From Leptolyngbya ohadii IS1 (GTDB lineage: Bacteria > Cyanobacteriota > Cyanobacteriia > Elainellales > Elainellaceae), in the NCBI RefSeq assembly GCF_002215035.1, contig NZ_NKFP01000006.1:2509080-2573079 (forward strand): a stretch of DNA of 64,000 nt, read 5' to 3'. The notes below the pieces were generated by a model. That model searched no databases and was not told the origin of the DNA. It saw nothing but the letters and a program-made list of their open reading frames with translations. Numbering within the stretch: the first letter of the stretch is position 1; each line of letters opens with the position of its first letter. Positions 19,688 to 28,869 of this stretch are shown one piece after another. The translations under genes were made by a program, and so were the position numbers.

Positions 19688-20566
19688 CTATTCCTGGCGC
19701 GATCGTGGATCGATTAGCTCATTTAAGCCTTCACCGACGAGGGACAGTCCGACGACGAGTAGGGTGAGTGCCAGTCCGGGGAAGAGAGCTGTCCACCAGA
19801 TGCCTGTGGGGAGTGCGTCGAGTGCCTGCTGCAAATCCCGACCCCATTCCGGCGTTTCTTCGGGTAAGCCCAAGCCCAGGAAGCCCAGCCCACCCAGCAC
19901 CAGGACGGCATCGGCGGCGTTGAGGGTAAACAGGACGGGGACGCTCTGGATCACATTCAGGAACAGATAGCGAGTCAGAACGCGCCAGGTGGAAGCCCCC
20001 ATCGATCGCGCCGCTTCAATAAACAGTTCCGTCTTGACGCTGACCGTGTGGTTTCGCACGACCCGATAATACTGCGGCACGTAGGCAATACTGAGGGCGA
20101 TCGCCGCATTCCACACGCCCCGACCCACCACAAACGCCAGCGTCACTGAGAGCAACAGTCCGGGCAGGGTGTAGATCGTATCCATCAGGAACAGCAGAAC
20201 GCGATCGAGCCTGCCGCCCAGATAGCCGCTCACCATTCCTAGGGGAACCCCAATCACCAGACTCAGCAGGGTTGCCAGCACCACCACCTGTAACGCCGCC
20301 TGACTTCCAAACAGCGTCCGCGAGAATACATCGTAGCCCTGCCGTGACGTGCCAAACCAGTGTTCCGCCGAGGGAGGCTGATGGATTGGATTCGCCAGCC
20401 CCTCCGTCGGGTTTTGGAGCCAGCCCCAGGATTGCAGCAGGGGGGCAAACAGCGCCGCCAGAATAAACGCCAGCGTGATCACCAGTCCGATCGCCATCAA
20501 CTGAATTGACAGGCGAGGGTACTGGGATAATCGCAGTCCGGGCAGACGGGATTTGGTGAGAGCCAT
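19688..20566 (-). CDS. ABC transporter permease, DppC/OppC type
   Basis: A 292-residue inner-membrane permease of the dipeptide/oligopeptide/nickel class. There is an N-terminal hydrophobic segment (about 24-45), the OppC-type N-terminal region with HWFGTSRQGYDVFSRTLFG, then five more hydrophobic segments. The cytoplasmic EAA loop that docks to the ATPase is visible as EAARSMGASTWRVL. No cognate ATPase, second permease or binding protein lies next to it, so it is an orphan half of a transporter whose partners must be elsewhere, as often in cyanobacteria. The substrate cannot be predicted. Confidence 0.88.
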   Translation of the reverse strand: MALTKSRLPGLRLSQYPRLSIQLMAIGLVITLAFILAALFAPLLQSWGWLQNPTEGLANPIHQPPSAEHWFGTSRQGYDVFSRTLFGSQAALQVVVLATLLSLVIGVPLGMVSGYLGGRLDRVLLFLMDTIYTLPGLLLSVTLAFVVGRGVWNAAIALSIAYVPQYYRVVRNHTVSVKTELFIEAARSMGASTWRVLTRYLFLNVIQSVPVLFTLNAADAVLVLGGLGFLGLGLPEETPEWGRDLQQALDALPTGIWWTALFPGLALTLLVVGLSLVGEGLNELIDPRSRQE

Positions 20567-20739
20567 AGAAAAAGGGCGATCGACTTTTCAGGAGACCAGG
20601 GTACGACGATTACCTCGAAGGGGAAACTGCGAAGCAACCGTGTATCCCGTATTGTCTCCTATGACGCTGCCATTTCTGCTTCGATTTCAACTGCGGCTTA
20701 AGATGTCACCGTTTCAATCAAGCTATTTCTAAACCTCTT

Positions 20740-21879
20740 TTAAGCTTCAGAAACGTCTGACTGCTCCTGCCTGCGTTTACGGAGTGCAGCAATGCCCACC
20801 CCTACTAATCCAGGCAGCAATGCTGGGGTCGGGATTGGGGCAGGGTCATAAGCAATCCCGATCGGACGCTGCAAGTTGGGGCTTGTGGAAACAAAAACAG
20901 CACCGGAATTGCCCGCCCCAGGCAGAGGTTCCCCTGTGAGTCCGTCGTAGCGCAAGATCGCTCCCTGGTTGCCTTGCGTGAAATCAAATCCGGTTGTGAA
21001 CAGCGTGTTACCCACAAACGCTAAGTTGCCAATAAAGTTTGAGCTAATGCTACCCGGAGCAGAAGTATAGTTGGTTGAAATCGTGAGTTTCAAAGCTCCG
21101 GTCTGGATGTCGTACACTCGAATGCCATTGGCAAAGTCCGTCGTAAACAGGTCGCCATTGGGACCGATCGCCAACCCTAAGAAGCTGACGAAACCAAAAG
21201 TGTCAGGCAAGGGAGTTGCAGATTCCACAAAAACCGACGAAGCACCTGTCAAAATGTCATAGCTCAAGATCTGGCTGGGCAGTCCACCGGAAAAATCGGG
21301 TCTGAACTCGCCGGGAAGATCGCCGGGTACAGCCACACTTCCTTGCGTCGTGACCAGTAAGCGACCATCTGGAGTAAAGAGCAAATCATTGGGACCATTC
21401 AATCCGCCCGGCTGTCCGTTACCGAATGCAAACACATCAATGAATGCCCCTGTTTGACCGTTGAAGCGCAAAATTTGATCGCTGAGAAAACTGCTGGTGT
21501 AGAGATTACCATCCGGTCCAAAGGCAATTCCATAGGGGCGGATCAATCCTCCTCCCGTCGCAAACACATCAATGAATGCCCCTGTTCGACGGTTGAATCG
21601 CAGAATTTTTCCTGTGGAGCTATTGCCACTGCTGATATACAGATTGCCATCCGGACCAAACACGATATCGTCAGGGCTGGTTAATCCGCCAGTATTGGGT
21701 GGAATGAAGGTTCCTAGAAAATTCCCAGTATTCTCGTCATACCGGACTACGTTGTTTCCGGCAGTATTGCCAACTAGCAAAACAGCTTGTGCCGAGTTGA
21801 TACCCAGTCCAGCGAAAGCAATAAAAGTTCCGCCGATCGTTGCAGCAGCAGTAGAAATCAGCTTTTTGAAAACTAACAC
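20740..21879 (-). CDS. Exported NHL/SMP-30-like beta-propeller protein with PEP-CTERM-like tail
   Basis: A protein of about 379 residues with a signal peptide (KKLISTAAATIGG...NSAQA), then repeated blades of roughly 45-50 residues containing FGPDGNLY-type motifs (ILRFNGQTGAFIDVF and variants), as in NHL or SMP-30-like propellers. The C-terminus has a PTPALLPGLVGVGIAALRKR sorting-type tail, the usual cyanobacterial PEP-CTERM variant. The GTG at 21879 is chosen as start because GAAGGAG precedes it by 7 bases; a longer frame to 21948 lacks this. It is probably surface-located; the ligand or activity is unknown. Confidence 0.8.
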   Translation of the reverse strand: MLVFKKLISTAAATIGGTFIAFAGLGINSAQAVLLVGNTAGNNVVRYDENTGNFLGTFIPPNTGGLTSPDDIVFGPDGNLYISSGNSSTGKILRFNRRTGAFIDVFATGGGLIRPYGIAFGPDGNLYTSSFLSDQILRFNGQTGAFIDVFAFGNGQPGGLNGPNDLLFTPDGRLLVTTQGSVAVPGDLPGEFRPDFSGGLPSQILSYDILTGASSVFVESATPLPDTFGFVSFLGLAIGPNGDLFTTDFANGIRVYDIQTGALKLTISTNYTSAPGSISSNFIGNLAFVGNTLFTTGFDFTQGNQGAILRYDGLTGEPLPGAGNSGAVFVSTSPNLQRPIGIAYDPAPIPTPALLPGLVGVGIAALRKRRQEQSDVSEA

Positions 21880-22039
21880 AAAAAATCTCCTTCGGTTGCA
21901 GTTAAGACACGAAGGTAGATGCAATGCTAAGTCGAGCGATGCTCTCAATAAAACTTAAATTTCTACATTGAACAATAGACTTCATGCTTTTTTTATATTT
22001 CTCTGCCTTGCGCGATCGTGCAGCTCAAGTCAGTCATCG

Positions 22040-22801
22040 TCATTCTTTCGTAAAGTCCCGGATCGCCTGCATCAAATCATCCGGGGTGCCAATATCACGA
22101 TAGCTGCCCTGCGGGAAAGGAACAGCATTCACCGATAAGCCTGCCTGAATACTTGCCTGAACCACATCGCCGATCGGCAATTCCTTTGCGGGGCTATGGC
22201 TCTGGAGAAAGTGATGCAGAAATTCCGTGAAGCGGGGTGTCCAGAGGGCGATCGCCCACATATATTTCAAATTAGTTTGTTGAGGTTTTTCGATAATTTG
22301 AAAGACCTGCCCGGAAACCGGATCGAAATCCACCATGCCCACTTTTTGATAATTCTCGGCGGGAAACAGTCCCAGCATCGCATCTGCCTGGGTTTTGTCC
22401 TGCTGCTTTACCAGTTCTACAAAGGCATCCGCTGGTTCAAACAAAATATCCGGGAATCCCAGCGCAATCATGGCTCCTTTGACAAAGGGATAAGCCTGAT
22501 CCAAGGTGTAGGGAACGCCGTGCGACACATGAACCGTGAGATAGCCCAGGTACATATTCAGCATCGAACCATCGCCAAAGTATGCCGGAATGTCCCACTT
22601 GCCCGGACGCAGAATGAAAAACGCTTTCTGCACTCCCGCCGATCGCATCTTCTCCAGCAGATAGTGGCTGACGACCTTGGGACGCATTCCCCCTGCATCA
22701 GACCGAAAGCCGATCGGATAGAGTTCTTTGCTCATAGGAAGCGGGGCGAGTCGGGTTGCCTGTCCGCCAGCGGGAAGCAGACCAATAATTTCGAGGGGCA
22801 T
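22040..22801 (-). CDS. Sugar-phosphate nucleotidyltransferase family protein
   Basis: A 253-residue protein of the glucose-1-phosphate thymidylyl/uridylyltransferase fold. The nucleotide-binding signature is at the N-terminus: LLPAGGQATRLAPLP, then SKELYPIG. It would join a nucleotide to a sugar phosphate, making an activated sugar. The frame is open for another 136 codons upstream, but that part is the antisense of the neighbouring polymerase gene; the family N-terminus begins at the ATG at 22801. It is divergent from the polysaccharide polymerase gene with a 94-base promoter gap. The sugar is unknown. Confidence 0.82.
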   Translation of the reverse strand: MPLEIIGLLPAGGQATRLAPLPMSKELYPIGFRSDAGGMRPKVVSHYLLEKMRSAGVQKAFFILRPGKWDIPAYFGDGSMLNMYLGYLTVHVSHGVPYTLDQAYPFVKGAMIALGFPDILFEPADAFVELVKQQDKTQADAMLGLFPAENYQKVGMVDFDPVSGQVFQIIEKPQQTNLKYMWAIALWTPRFTEFLHHFLQSHSPAKELPIGDVVQASIQAGLSVNAVPFPQGSYRDIGTPDDLMQAIRDFTKE

Positions 22802-22895
22802 AGGAAGGAGAGATCGTTGTAACGGGATCTTATAGCGATCGTTACCGCTTCGCTTACTGCGGGAATAACTAGGGGGTAGCGCGATTCCCCCAGCG

Positions 22896-24695
22896 ATGGT
22901 TCTTAAAACCCGACAGGTTTCAAAGCCAAACTCGGAGCCAAATTCAAAGCTAGAACAGCAGGACGCTGAAGCGATTGCCTCCCGCCCGAAGAATAGCCCC
23001 AAAACAGAATCATCCAGTGCAGCAACGCCCAGCCTGAGGGAACGACTGGCACAGAAGCGAAAAGCGGCACGGCTGCGAAAGGAGATTACCAACTTTAGCC
23101 TGTTTTCCGTTTTCTTTGCGGTGATGGTGGGTGCGCCGCTGGCGATCGTGGGTGGGGTGAAAATTGCGGCGGCTGCGGTGGTGGGGGTTCTGGCGCTGGC
23201 ATTCAGCATCCGGTATCCGTGGCTTGCCCTATGGGGATTCCTGATCTATCTGCCGTTTGGCGGCACGATTACCTACATGATCGGCAACAGTCCGCTGCTT
23301 CAGCTGGCGAAGGATGGGCTGTATCTGCCCGGATTATTTGGCATTGTCCAATATTGCAAACGGGAAAGACTGCCGCTGCTGATTCCCAAAGGGTTGATTC
23401 CGGCGATCGTCATTCTCTTATTTTTCTGCGGGCTGACGCTGTTTGGGGTAAATGGCTACCAGGAGATTCTTGGCGACCCGGACGAAAAGCCTTTTGCGAT
23501 GGGCATTTTGGGCTTGAAGGTGCTGCTGGGCTACGCGCCGCTGGTGATCTGTGCCTATTATCTGCTTCGTACCAGGGCAGATTTGCTACGGCTGACTCGG
23601 CTCATGACCGTTTTGGCGATCGCCTGTTGCAGTTTGGGGCTGGTGCAATACTTGCTGCTGCTCACCGGGCGCTGTGAGGGAACGCGATTTGCAGTCGGGG
23701 CAGATTTGTTTCGGGCAACGCTGGACGCACGCTGCTTTGTGGGTGGAGCGCTGGTTTACAGTCCACAGCAGAATATGATTCGCCTCCCCGGAACCTTTGT
23801 GGCTCCCTGGCAATGGGGCTGGTTTCTGATTTCCAATAGTTTTCTGATTTTTCCGACTGCCTTCAATGAACCGAAATTCTACTGGCGGATTGCCGGATAC
23901 GTAGCGCTGGGACTGATCTTTGTGATGGCGGTGGTGTCTGGACAGCGAATTGCCCTTGCCCTGGTGCCGCTCGCGATTGGGATATTGCTGGTTTTTACCG
24001 GACAGATTGTGAACCTGAAGCGGTTTATTCCGGTGGCGATCGTGCTTGGGGTAACGCTGACGGGCGTGGCGTTAAACAATATGGCAACCGTTGAAGAGCG
24101 GATCAATAGTTTCATTAGCCGCTGGAATGCCTCGCCGCCCTATGCCTTTATTGTGGAGCAGATGCGCTGGTCGCTTCAGGAAAACTGGCTGCTGGGGCAT
24201 GGGCTGGGACGCGCCACCAACTCTGCCCGTGCTTTGGGCGAAACGGAACTGGTGGAAACCTACTACCCAAAGCTGATTTATGAGATTGGTCCCTGGGGCA
24301 CGATCGCTTTCCTGGGCGTTGTCACCGTTCTCAGTTTTCTTTGCTTTAAAGCCTATCGATCTCTCCGTGATCCGTCCCTACGCGGTTATGGTGCAGCCTT
24401 CTGGCTCTTTGTTCTCTTCATTAGCTACAACACCTACTACTATCCGCTTGATGTTGACCCCGTGGCGGTCTATTACTGGTTTTTTGCAGGCGTCGTCCTG
24501 AAACTGCCGCAAATTGAAAAACAGTGGCAGCGAGAAGCATTAGAAGAATTAGCAGCTTCGCAAACAGATGCAAAAGGAAAGAAGGGGCGATCGCTTCAGA
24601 AAAAATCTCACGCACCAAAGCCGAGAGGCAAACCGAAATTGAATTCCAGGCGATCGTCCCAGCAAACAACCGCATCCAGCCCTCCCAGTCTCTAA
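22896..24695 (+). CDS. O-antigen ligase/polymerase family membrane protein (HpsL-like)
   Basis: A 599-residue polytopic membrane protein. A basic, Ser-rich cytoplasmic N-terminus (about 1-65) is followed by some ten or more hydrophobic segments and a charged C-terminal tail rich in Lys/Ser (about 545-599). A large loop before the last segments (EQMRWSLQENWLLGHGLG) matches the periplasmic region of the Wzy/O-antigen-ligase superfamily. It probably polymerises or ligates an exported polysaccharide. Its overall form resembles the hormogonium polysaccharide protein HpsL, but I give no symbol because I cannot align it. Glycosyltransferases follow on the same strand. Confidence 0.75.
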   Translation: MVLKTRQVSKPNSEPNSKLEQQDAEAIASRPKNSPKTESSSAATPSLRERLAQKRKAARLRKEITNFSLFSVFFAVMVGAPLAIVGGVKIAAAAVVGVLALAFSIRYPWLALWGFLIYLPFGGTITYMIGNSPLLQLAKDGLYLPGLFGIVQYCKRERLPLLIPKGLIPAIVILLFFCGLTLFGVNGYQEILGDPDEKPFAMGILGLKVLLGYAPLVICAYYLLRTRADLLRLTRLMTVLAIACCSLGLVQYLLLLTGRCEGTRFAVGADLFRATLDARCFVGGALVYSPQQNMIRLPGTFVAPWQWGWFLISNSFLIFPTAFNEPKFYWRIAGYVALGLIFVMAVVSGQRIALALVPLAIGILLVFTGQIVNLKRFIPVAIVLGVTLTGVALNNMATVEERINSFISRWNASPPYAFIVEQMRWSLQENWLLGHGLGRATNSARALGETELVETYYPKLIYEIGPWGTIAFLGVVTVLSFLCFKAYRSLRDPSLRGYGAAFWLFVLFISYNTYYYPLDVDPVAVYYWFFAGVVLKLPQIEKQWQREALEELAASQTDAKGKKGRSLQKKSHAPKPRGKPKLNSRRSSQQTTASSPPSL

Positions 24696-24794
24696 TCTAT
24701 GAGTTTTCTGTCCTGATGGTTAGGCATGGGTCAAATCATTCTCACCCCGATCAATTTTTGATTTCCATTTCCGTTCACACTGTTATTTCCTGTC

Positions 24795-26957
24795 ATGGTT
24801 CCTTTTATCTCCGTTATCATTCCGACCTACGAGCGAGAAGCGATTCTCTGTGAGTCGATCGCCTCTGTGCTGGAGCAGGACTATCCCCACTTTGAAATTC
24901 TGGTAGTGGATCAGACGCGGCAGCATCACCTGGATACGGAAGCCTATTTGCAAGAGATGGATGCGATCGGTAAAATTCGCTGGCTGCGGGTGTGTTGGGC
25001 AAGTTTGCCGGGGGCAAGAAACTATGGCGTCAGGCAATCGAATGGCGAGATAATTCTGTTCCTGGACGACGATGTGCAGCTACCGCCGGGATTTCTGGCT
25101 GCCCATGCCCGAAACTACGATCGCCCGGAAGTGGGAGCTGTAGCGGGACGGATCTTCGATCGCATGAAGCTGGCGGACGCGCAGCCCGGACTGACGATCG
25201 AAGATTTGCCGCCGGAAGCAATGGACCCCGGAATTGCCTGGTATCACCTGGATCTGGTTCACACGATCAAACCTCAGCAGGTGTTAACGGCGCGGGGCTG
25301 CAATATGTCCTTTCGCAAAACGCTGTTTACCCAACATGGCATCTGGTTCGATGAGCGGTTTCGCGGCAGTGCCGTCCGAGAGGAATCCGATTTTTGCTTA
25401 CACATTCGCCGTACAGGACTGATCATCTGGTACGACCCGGATGCCCATCTGGTTCACCTGGGCGAAGAAAACGGTGGTTGTCACGACATCAGCACCCGAT
25501 CGCTTCAGTATCAGGTCAGCTTCTACCACAATCATTTCCTGATGCTGCTGAAAAACCTCACCTTCTGGCAGGGATGCCGCCTCTCCGCCCGCCTGTTTGA
25601 CTGCCACGTTTTAGGGCACCCCCCCTGCTGCAAAAGCACCTCCCCTCTCAAAGTCCTGACCCGCGCCCTCTTCTACACGATCGGCTTCCTCGCCGCCCTC
25701 CTCACCCACCTCAGCGGCTTATGGAACAGTGGACAAACCCACACCCACCATGACAAGCCCAAGTCATCTCCCCGCCCCCCCGCTCCCCAGCGAGTTCTAA
25801 TCCTCAGCCACACCTACATCGTCCCCCTCAACTGCGAAAAACTCCGATCGCTCTCCCAATTGGAGCCGGATATCGAAGTCGTTGTTGTGGTGCCCAAGCG
25901 CTGGCAGCCGGGAGGCGTGCAGAAAGGAACGATCGAATCCCAGGGCTGGGAGGATGGTTCGTTCCGGGTTGTGCCCGTTGCCAACTGGAGCCAGAACCAC
26001 CAGGGATTGCTGTGCTTTGGGTTGGAACTCGTGACGCTGCTGCGGCAGTTCCGTCCTCAGGTGATTCAAGTCGAGCAGGGATCGCGATCGATCGCCTACG
26101 CCCAACTGATTGTCCTGAATAAATTGCTTGGACTTAAGGCGAAGCTGCTGTTTTTTACCTGGTGGAATCTGCCCTACCAACTCAAGCCTCCCGTCTCCTG
26201 GCTGGAGCAGTTTAACCTGCGGCATTCCCACGGCATCATTGTCGGAAATCAGGACGGGGCGGAGATTTTGCGGCAGCACGGCTATAAGAGCAAAATTCAG
26301 GTGATGCCCCAGCTAGGCGTAGACGAAGCCCTCTTTTCCCCTAAACCTCAAAACGAATTAGCTTCACGGCTCGGCATTCAGTCTCAGGACTTTGTGGTGG
26401 GCTATGTGGGGCGATTTGTGCCGGAAAAAGGACTGCTGACCCTCTGCGATGCCCTCGGCGGAATCCATCCGGAGTTTAACTGGAAGTGGCTCTTGGTGGG
26501 ACGGGGCGATCTGAAAACAGCCATTCAGGAGAAAGCGCAAACTTTGGGGATCAACGATCGCCTAATTTGGGTAGAAAGCGTTCCCCATGCGGAAATCCCA
26601 AACTATCTGAACCTGATGCACACGCTAGTTCTCCCCTCGGAAACCTCCCAGGACTTCAAAACCCTGACCTCCGTGGGCTGGAAAGAACAGTTCGGGCACG
26701 TCCTCATTGAAGCAATGGCTTGTCGCGTTCCGGTGATTGGCTCCGACTCTGGCGAAATCCCCTTTGTCATTGGCGATGCTGGACTTACCTTCCCAGAAGG
26801 CAATGCCGAAATTTTGCGCGATCGTCTGACCCAACTCATGGCACAGCCGGATCTGGCGCGATCCCTGGCTCAGAAGGGATACGATCGGGCGATGCTGCAA
26901 TACACCAATCGGGCATTAGCAAAACAGCAGCTTGAATTTTATCGGCAGCTTAATTGA
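24795..26957 (+). CDS. Bifunctional glycosyltransferase, GT2-GT4 fusion
   Basis: A 720-residue protein with two glycosyltransferase modules. Residues 1-240 or so are a GT2 (GT-A fold) domain: FISVIIPTYERE at the start, a FLDDDV metal-binding motif near residue 91 and a later ED-type region. A hydrophobic stretch (about 290-310) and a Pro/His/Ser linker (about 315-335) lead to a GT4 (GT-B) module from about 335 to the end, with VGYVGRFVPEKGLLTL and the EAMACRVPVIGSDSGEIP donor-site motif. It should add sugars to a lipid-linked polysaccharide repeat. The linker is encoded by C-rich repeat-like DNA. It lies 99 bases after the polymerase gene. Confidence 0.85.
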   Translation: MVPFISVIIPTYEREAILCESIASVLEQDYPHFEILVVDQTRQHHLDTEAYLQEMDAIGKIRWLRVCWASLPGARNYGVRQSNGEIILFLDDDVQLPPGFLAAHARNYDRPEVGAVAGRIFDRMKLADAQPGLTIEDLPPEAMDPGIAWYHLDLVHTIKPQQVLTARGCNMSFRKTLFTQHGIWFDERFRGSAVREESDFCLHIRRTGLIIWYDPDAHLVHLGEENGGCHDISTRSLQYQVSFYHNHFLMLLKNLTFWQGCRLSARLFDCHVLGHPPCCKSTSPLKVLTRALFYTIGFLAALLTHLSGLWNSGQTHTHHDKPKSSPRPPAPQRVLILSHTYIVPLNCEKLRSLSQLEPDIEVVVVVPKRWQPGGVQKGTIESQGWEDGSFRVVPVANWSQNHQGLLCFGLELVTLLRQFRPQVIQVEQGSRSIAYAQLIVLNKLLGLKAKLLFFTWWNLPYQLKPPVSWLEQFNLRHSHGIIVGNQDGAEILRQHGYKSKIQVMPQLGVDEALFSPKPQNELASRLGIQSQDFVVGYVGRFVPEKGLLTLCDALGGIHPEFNWKWLLVGRGDLKTAIQEKAQTLGINDRLIWVESVPHAEIPNYLNLMHTLVLPSETSQDFKTLTSVGWKEQFGHVLIEAMACRVPVIGSDSGEIPFVIGDAGLTFPEGNAEILRDRLTQLMAQPDLARSLAQKGYDRAMLQYTNRALAKQQLEFYRQLN

Positions 26958-26987
26958 CCGCCTAATCGACAGCTTGGATCGGGCGAT

Positions 26988-27017
26988 CCACCGAAGGCGG
27001 CTGCGCGAAGCGGTCGC
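26988..27017 (+). repeat. Interspersed repeat, family C
   Basis: CCGAAGGCGGCTGCGCGAAG followed by CGGTCGC. A similar piece (CCCGCCGAAGGCGGCAGCG) lies at 42454-42472 inside the universal stress protein gene. GCCGAAGGCGGC is a common cyanobacterial interspersed palindrome type. Confidence 0.45.
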
Positions 27018-27063
27018 AAAACGGCTGATTCAGGAGTTGGCGATCCGTTAGCTAGTGATTCAG

Positions 27064-27411
27064 TTAGTTATAGGACTCCACGAACTCCAGTCGATATTCG
27101 GGCATTCGCTCAACCTGTGCCCTCGATAGCCCCGCCGCAAACAGTTTACCGGAATGGGGATGGACATACACCCGTCGGGCAGGCACCAATACACTCCGTC
27201 CCCACCCTGTGATTTCCAGATCCACGACGACAAACTGAGGGCGACCATCATGGCTACACAACACATCCTGAACGCGACCAATTCGCTCATGCGTTGTGTG
27301 GCTCATCATTCCTGCGACGAGGTCGGACGAAATCTCCGCGCCGCGCAGGTCGTACCCGTGAAACTGCTGGCGTTTCCTGCTGCCAAAATCGATTAACTCT
27401 ACAGAAACCAT
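27064..27411 (-). CDS. PRC-barrel domain protein
   Basis: A 115-residue protein with a PRC-barrel-like fold. The segment EISSDLVAGMMSHTTHERIGRVQDVLCSH, followed by a VVVDLEITGWGRSVLVPARRV stretch, is the usual pattern. PRC barrels occur in photosynthetic reaction centre H subunits and in RimM, and as small stand-alone proteins in cyanobacteria whose role is unknown. It is antisense to, and flanked by, polysaccharide glycosyltransferase genes, with no obvious functional link. The start at the ATG 27411 gives a complete domain. Confidence 0.75.
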   Translation of the reverse strand: MVSVELIDFGSRKRQQFHGYDLRGAEISSDLVAGMMSHTTHERIGRVQDVLCSHDGRPQFVVVDLEITGWGRSVLVPARRVYVHPHSGKLFAAGLSRAQVERMPEYRLEFVESYN

Positions 27412-27566
27412 GATGCTGTCGTTGCCCGAGTTCTTTGAATTGCTTTATCCAAACTAATCACAACTGCTTGAATTGACCTCCCTCACAAGCATTAATTCAG
27501 AAGTCTTAAAACTTCATTCAATTTCCGATTATTTTTGCTTTTCTTTCCTGATTCATTTTGTTATCT

Positions 27567-28829
27567 ATGGAACCGTTACGCATTTTACAAATCGTCCCTG
27601 CCCTGTCGCTGGTCTACGGGGGTCCCAGTCAAATGGTGCTGGGCTTATCAAAAGCTTTAGCCGCTCAGGGAGTTGAAGTCACGATTCTCACGACAAATGC
27701 GAATGGCGATCGCCACCAGCCCCCCTTAGATGTTCCCCTGGCAACCCCGATCGAGCAGGACGGCTACCGCATTCTCTACTTCTCCTGCAAACCCTTCCGC
27801 CGCTACAAATTTTCCCCCGAACTTCTGATCTGGCTGGCAGCCCACGCTCAGGATTTTGATCTCGCACACATCCACGCCTGCTTCTCCCCCGTCAGCACCG
27901 CCGCTGCCACGATCGCCCGCCTCAAAAACCTCCCCTACATCATCCGTCCCCTCGGCACCCTCGACCCCGCCGACCTGCAAAAAAAACGCCTCCTCAAACA
28001 GATTTACGGCACCCTCCTCGAACGCCCCAACCTCGCCCACGCCGCCGCCCTCCACTTCACCAGCACCCAAGAATCCCAAATCTCCCACCGCTTCAACACC
28101 TCTACCCACGACTGGATCATCCCCCTTGGCGTCGATCTCCCCTGCTCCCTGCCTCCCCGCTCCCCTGCTGAAACCACGAGTTACGCTGCGCTAACCCACC
28201 CTACGCCCCACTCATCCACCCATCTACCCATCCACCCATCCACCCATCCACCCATCTACTCATCCACTCCCCACCTCCTCTTCCTCTCCCGCATCGATCG
28301 CAAAAAAGGCTTAACCCTTCTCCTCCCCGCCCTAGAACAGCTTGTCGCCGAAGGAATCGATTTTCGGTTAACGATCGCCGGATCAAATCCCCAAGACCCG
28401 GAGTACGAGCAGTCGATTCACGACCGCGTCAAAAACTCTCCCCTGCGGGATCAAACGACCTTTAGCGGATTTGTCGCCGGATCAGAAAAATGGGAGCTAT
28501 TGCGATCGGCGGATTTGTTTGTGTTGCCGTCCTACTACGAGAATTTTGGTATTGCAGTCGTGGAGGCAATGGCGGCAGGCGTACCTGTCCTCATCTCCGA
28601 TCGGGTTCACATCTGGCAGGAAATTCAAGCCAGCGAATCCGGCTGGATCTGTGAGTGCGAAGTTTCCAGTCTCGTGGATCAACTGCGATCGGCTCTCCTC
28701 AGTCCCGAAGAACGCCAGCGACGCGGACAGAATGCCCAGGCTTATGCGCTCAGTGCTTACAACTGGGGCAAGATAAGCGATCGGATGATTCAGGCTTATC
28801 GGGAGGTGGTGGAGGGAAAGCTGGCTTAG
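27567..28829 (+). CDS. GT4 family glycosyltransferase with in-frame repeat insertion
   Basis: A 420-residue GT-B glycosyltransferase. The N-terminal Rossmann part opens LRILQIVPALSLVYGGPSQMV. The C-terminal donor-binding part has LLFLSRIDRKKGLTLLLPAL and the E-x7-E type motif EAMAAGVPVLISD. Between them, at about residues 195-235, is a low-complexity insertion rich in His, Pro, Ser and Thr, encoded by interspersed repeat DNA; the normal family has a short loop there. The start is the ATG at 27567; an in-frame TTG three codons upstream is less likely. It is probably part of the polysaccharide cluster that starts at 22040. Confidence 0.85.
   Translation: MEPLRILQIVPALSLVYGGPSQMVLGLSKALAAQGVEVTILTTNANGDRHQPPLDVPLATPIEQDGYRILYFSCKPFRRYKFSPELLIWLAAHAQDFDLAHIHACFSPVSTAAATIARLKNLPYIIRPLGTLDPADLQKKRLLKQIYGTLLERPNLAHAAALHFTSTQESQISHRFNTSTHDWIIPLGVDLPCSLPPRSPAETTSYAALTHPTPHSSTHLPIHPSTHPPIYSSTPHLLFLSRIDRKKGLTLLLPALEQLVAEGIDFRLTIAGSNPQDPEYEQSIHDRVKNSPLRDQTTFSGFVAGSEKWELLRSADLFVLPSYYENFGIAVVEAMAAGVPVLISDRVHIWQEIQASESGWICECEVSSLVDQLRSALLSPEERQRRGQNAQAYALSAYNWGKISDRMIQAYREVVEGKLA
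28160..28275 (+). repeat. Interspersed repeat DNA inside a glycosyltransferase gene
   Basis: Two repeat types are joined in frame: a segment ACGAGTTACGCTGCGCTAAC followed by CCACCCTACG, which resembles the common cyanobacterial intergenic GTAGGGTGGGTTAGCGCAGCG repeat, and then CCCATCCAC units at about 28216-28260, the complement of the GGGTGGATG units seen at 58627-58690. The reading frame is kept open throughout. Confidence 0.65.
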
Positions 28830-28869
28830 TGTTGCTCTAGCAGATTTTTTGTTCGTTCCAGCTTGTGAA

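Noticed and set aside
22802-23209. 136-codon upstream extension of the nucleotidyltransferase frame
   Set aside because: It is the antisense of the O-antigen-ligase-type gene, and the family N-terminus starts at the ATG 22801.
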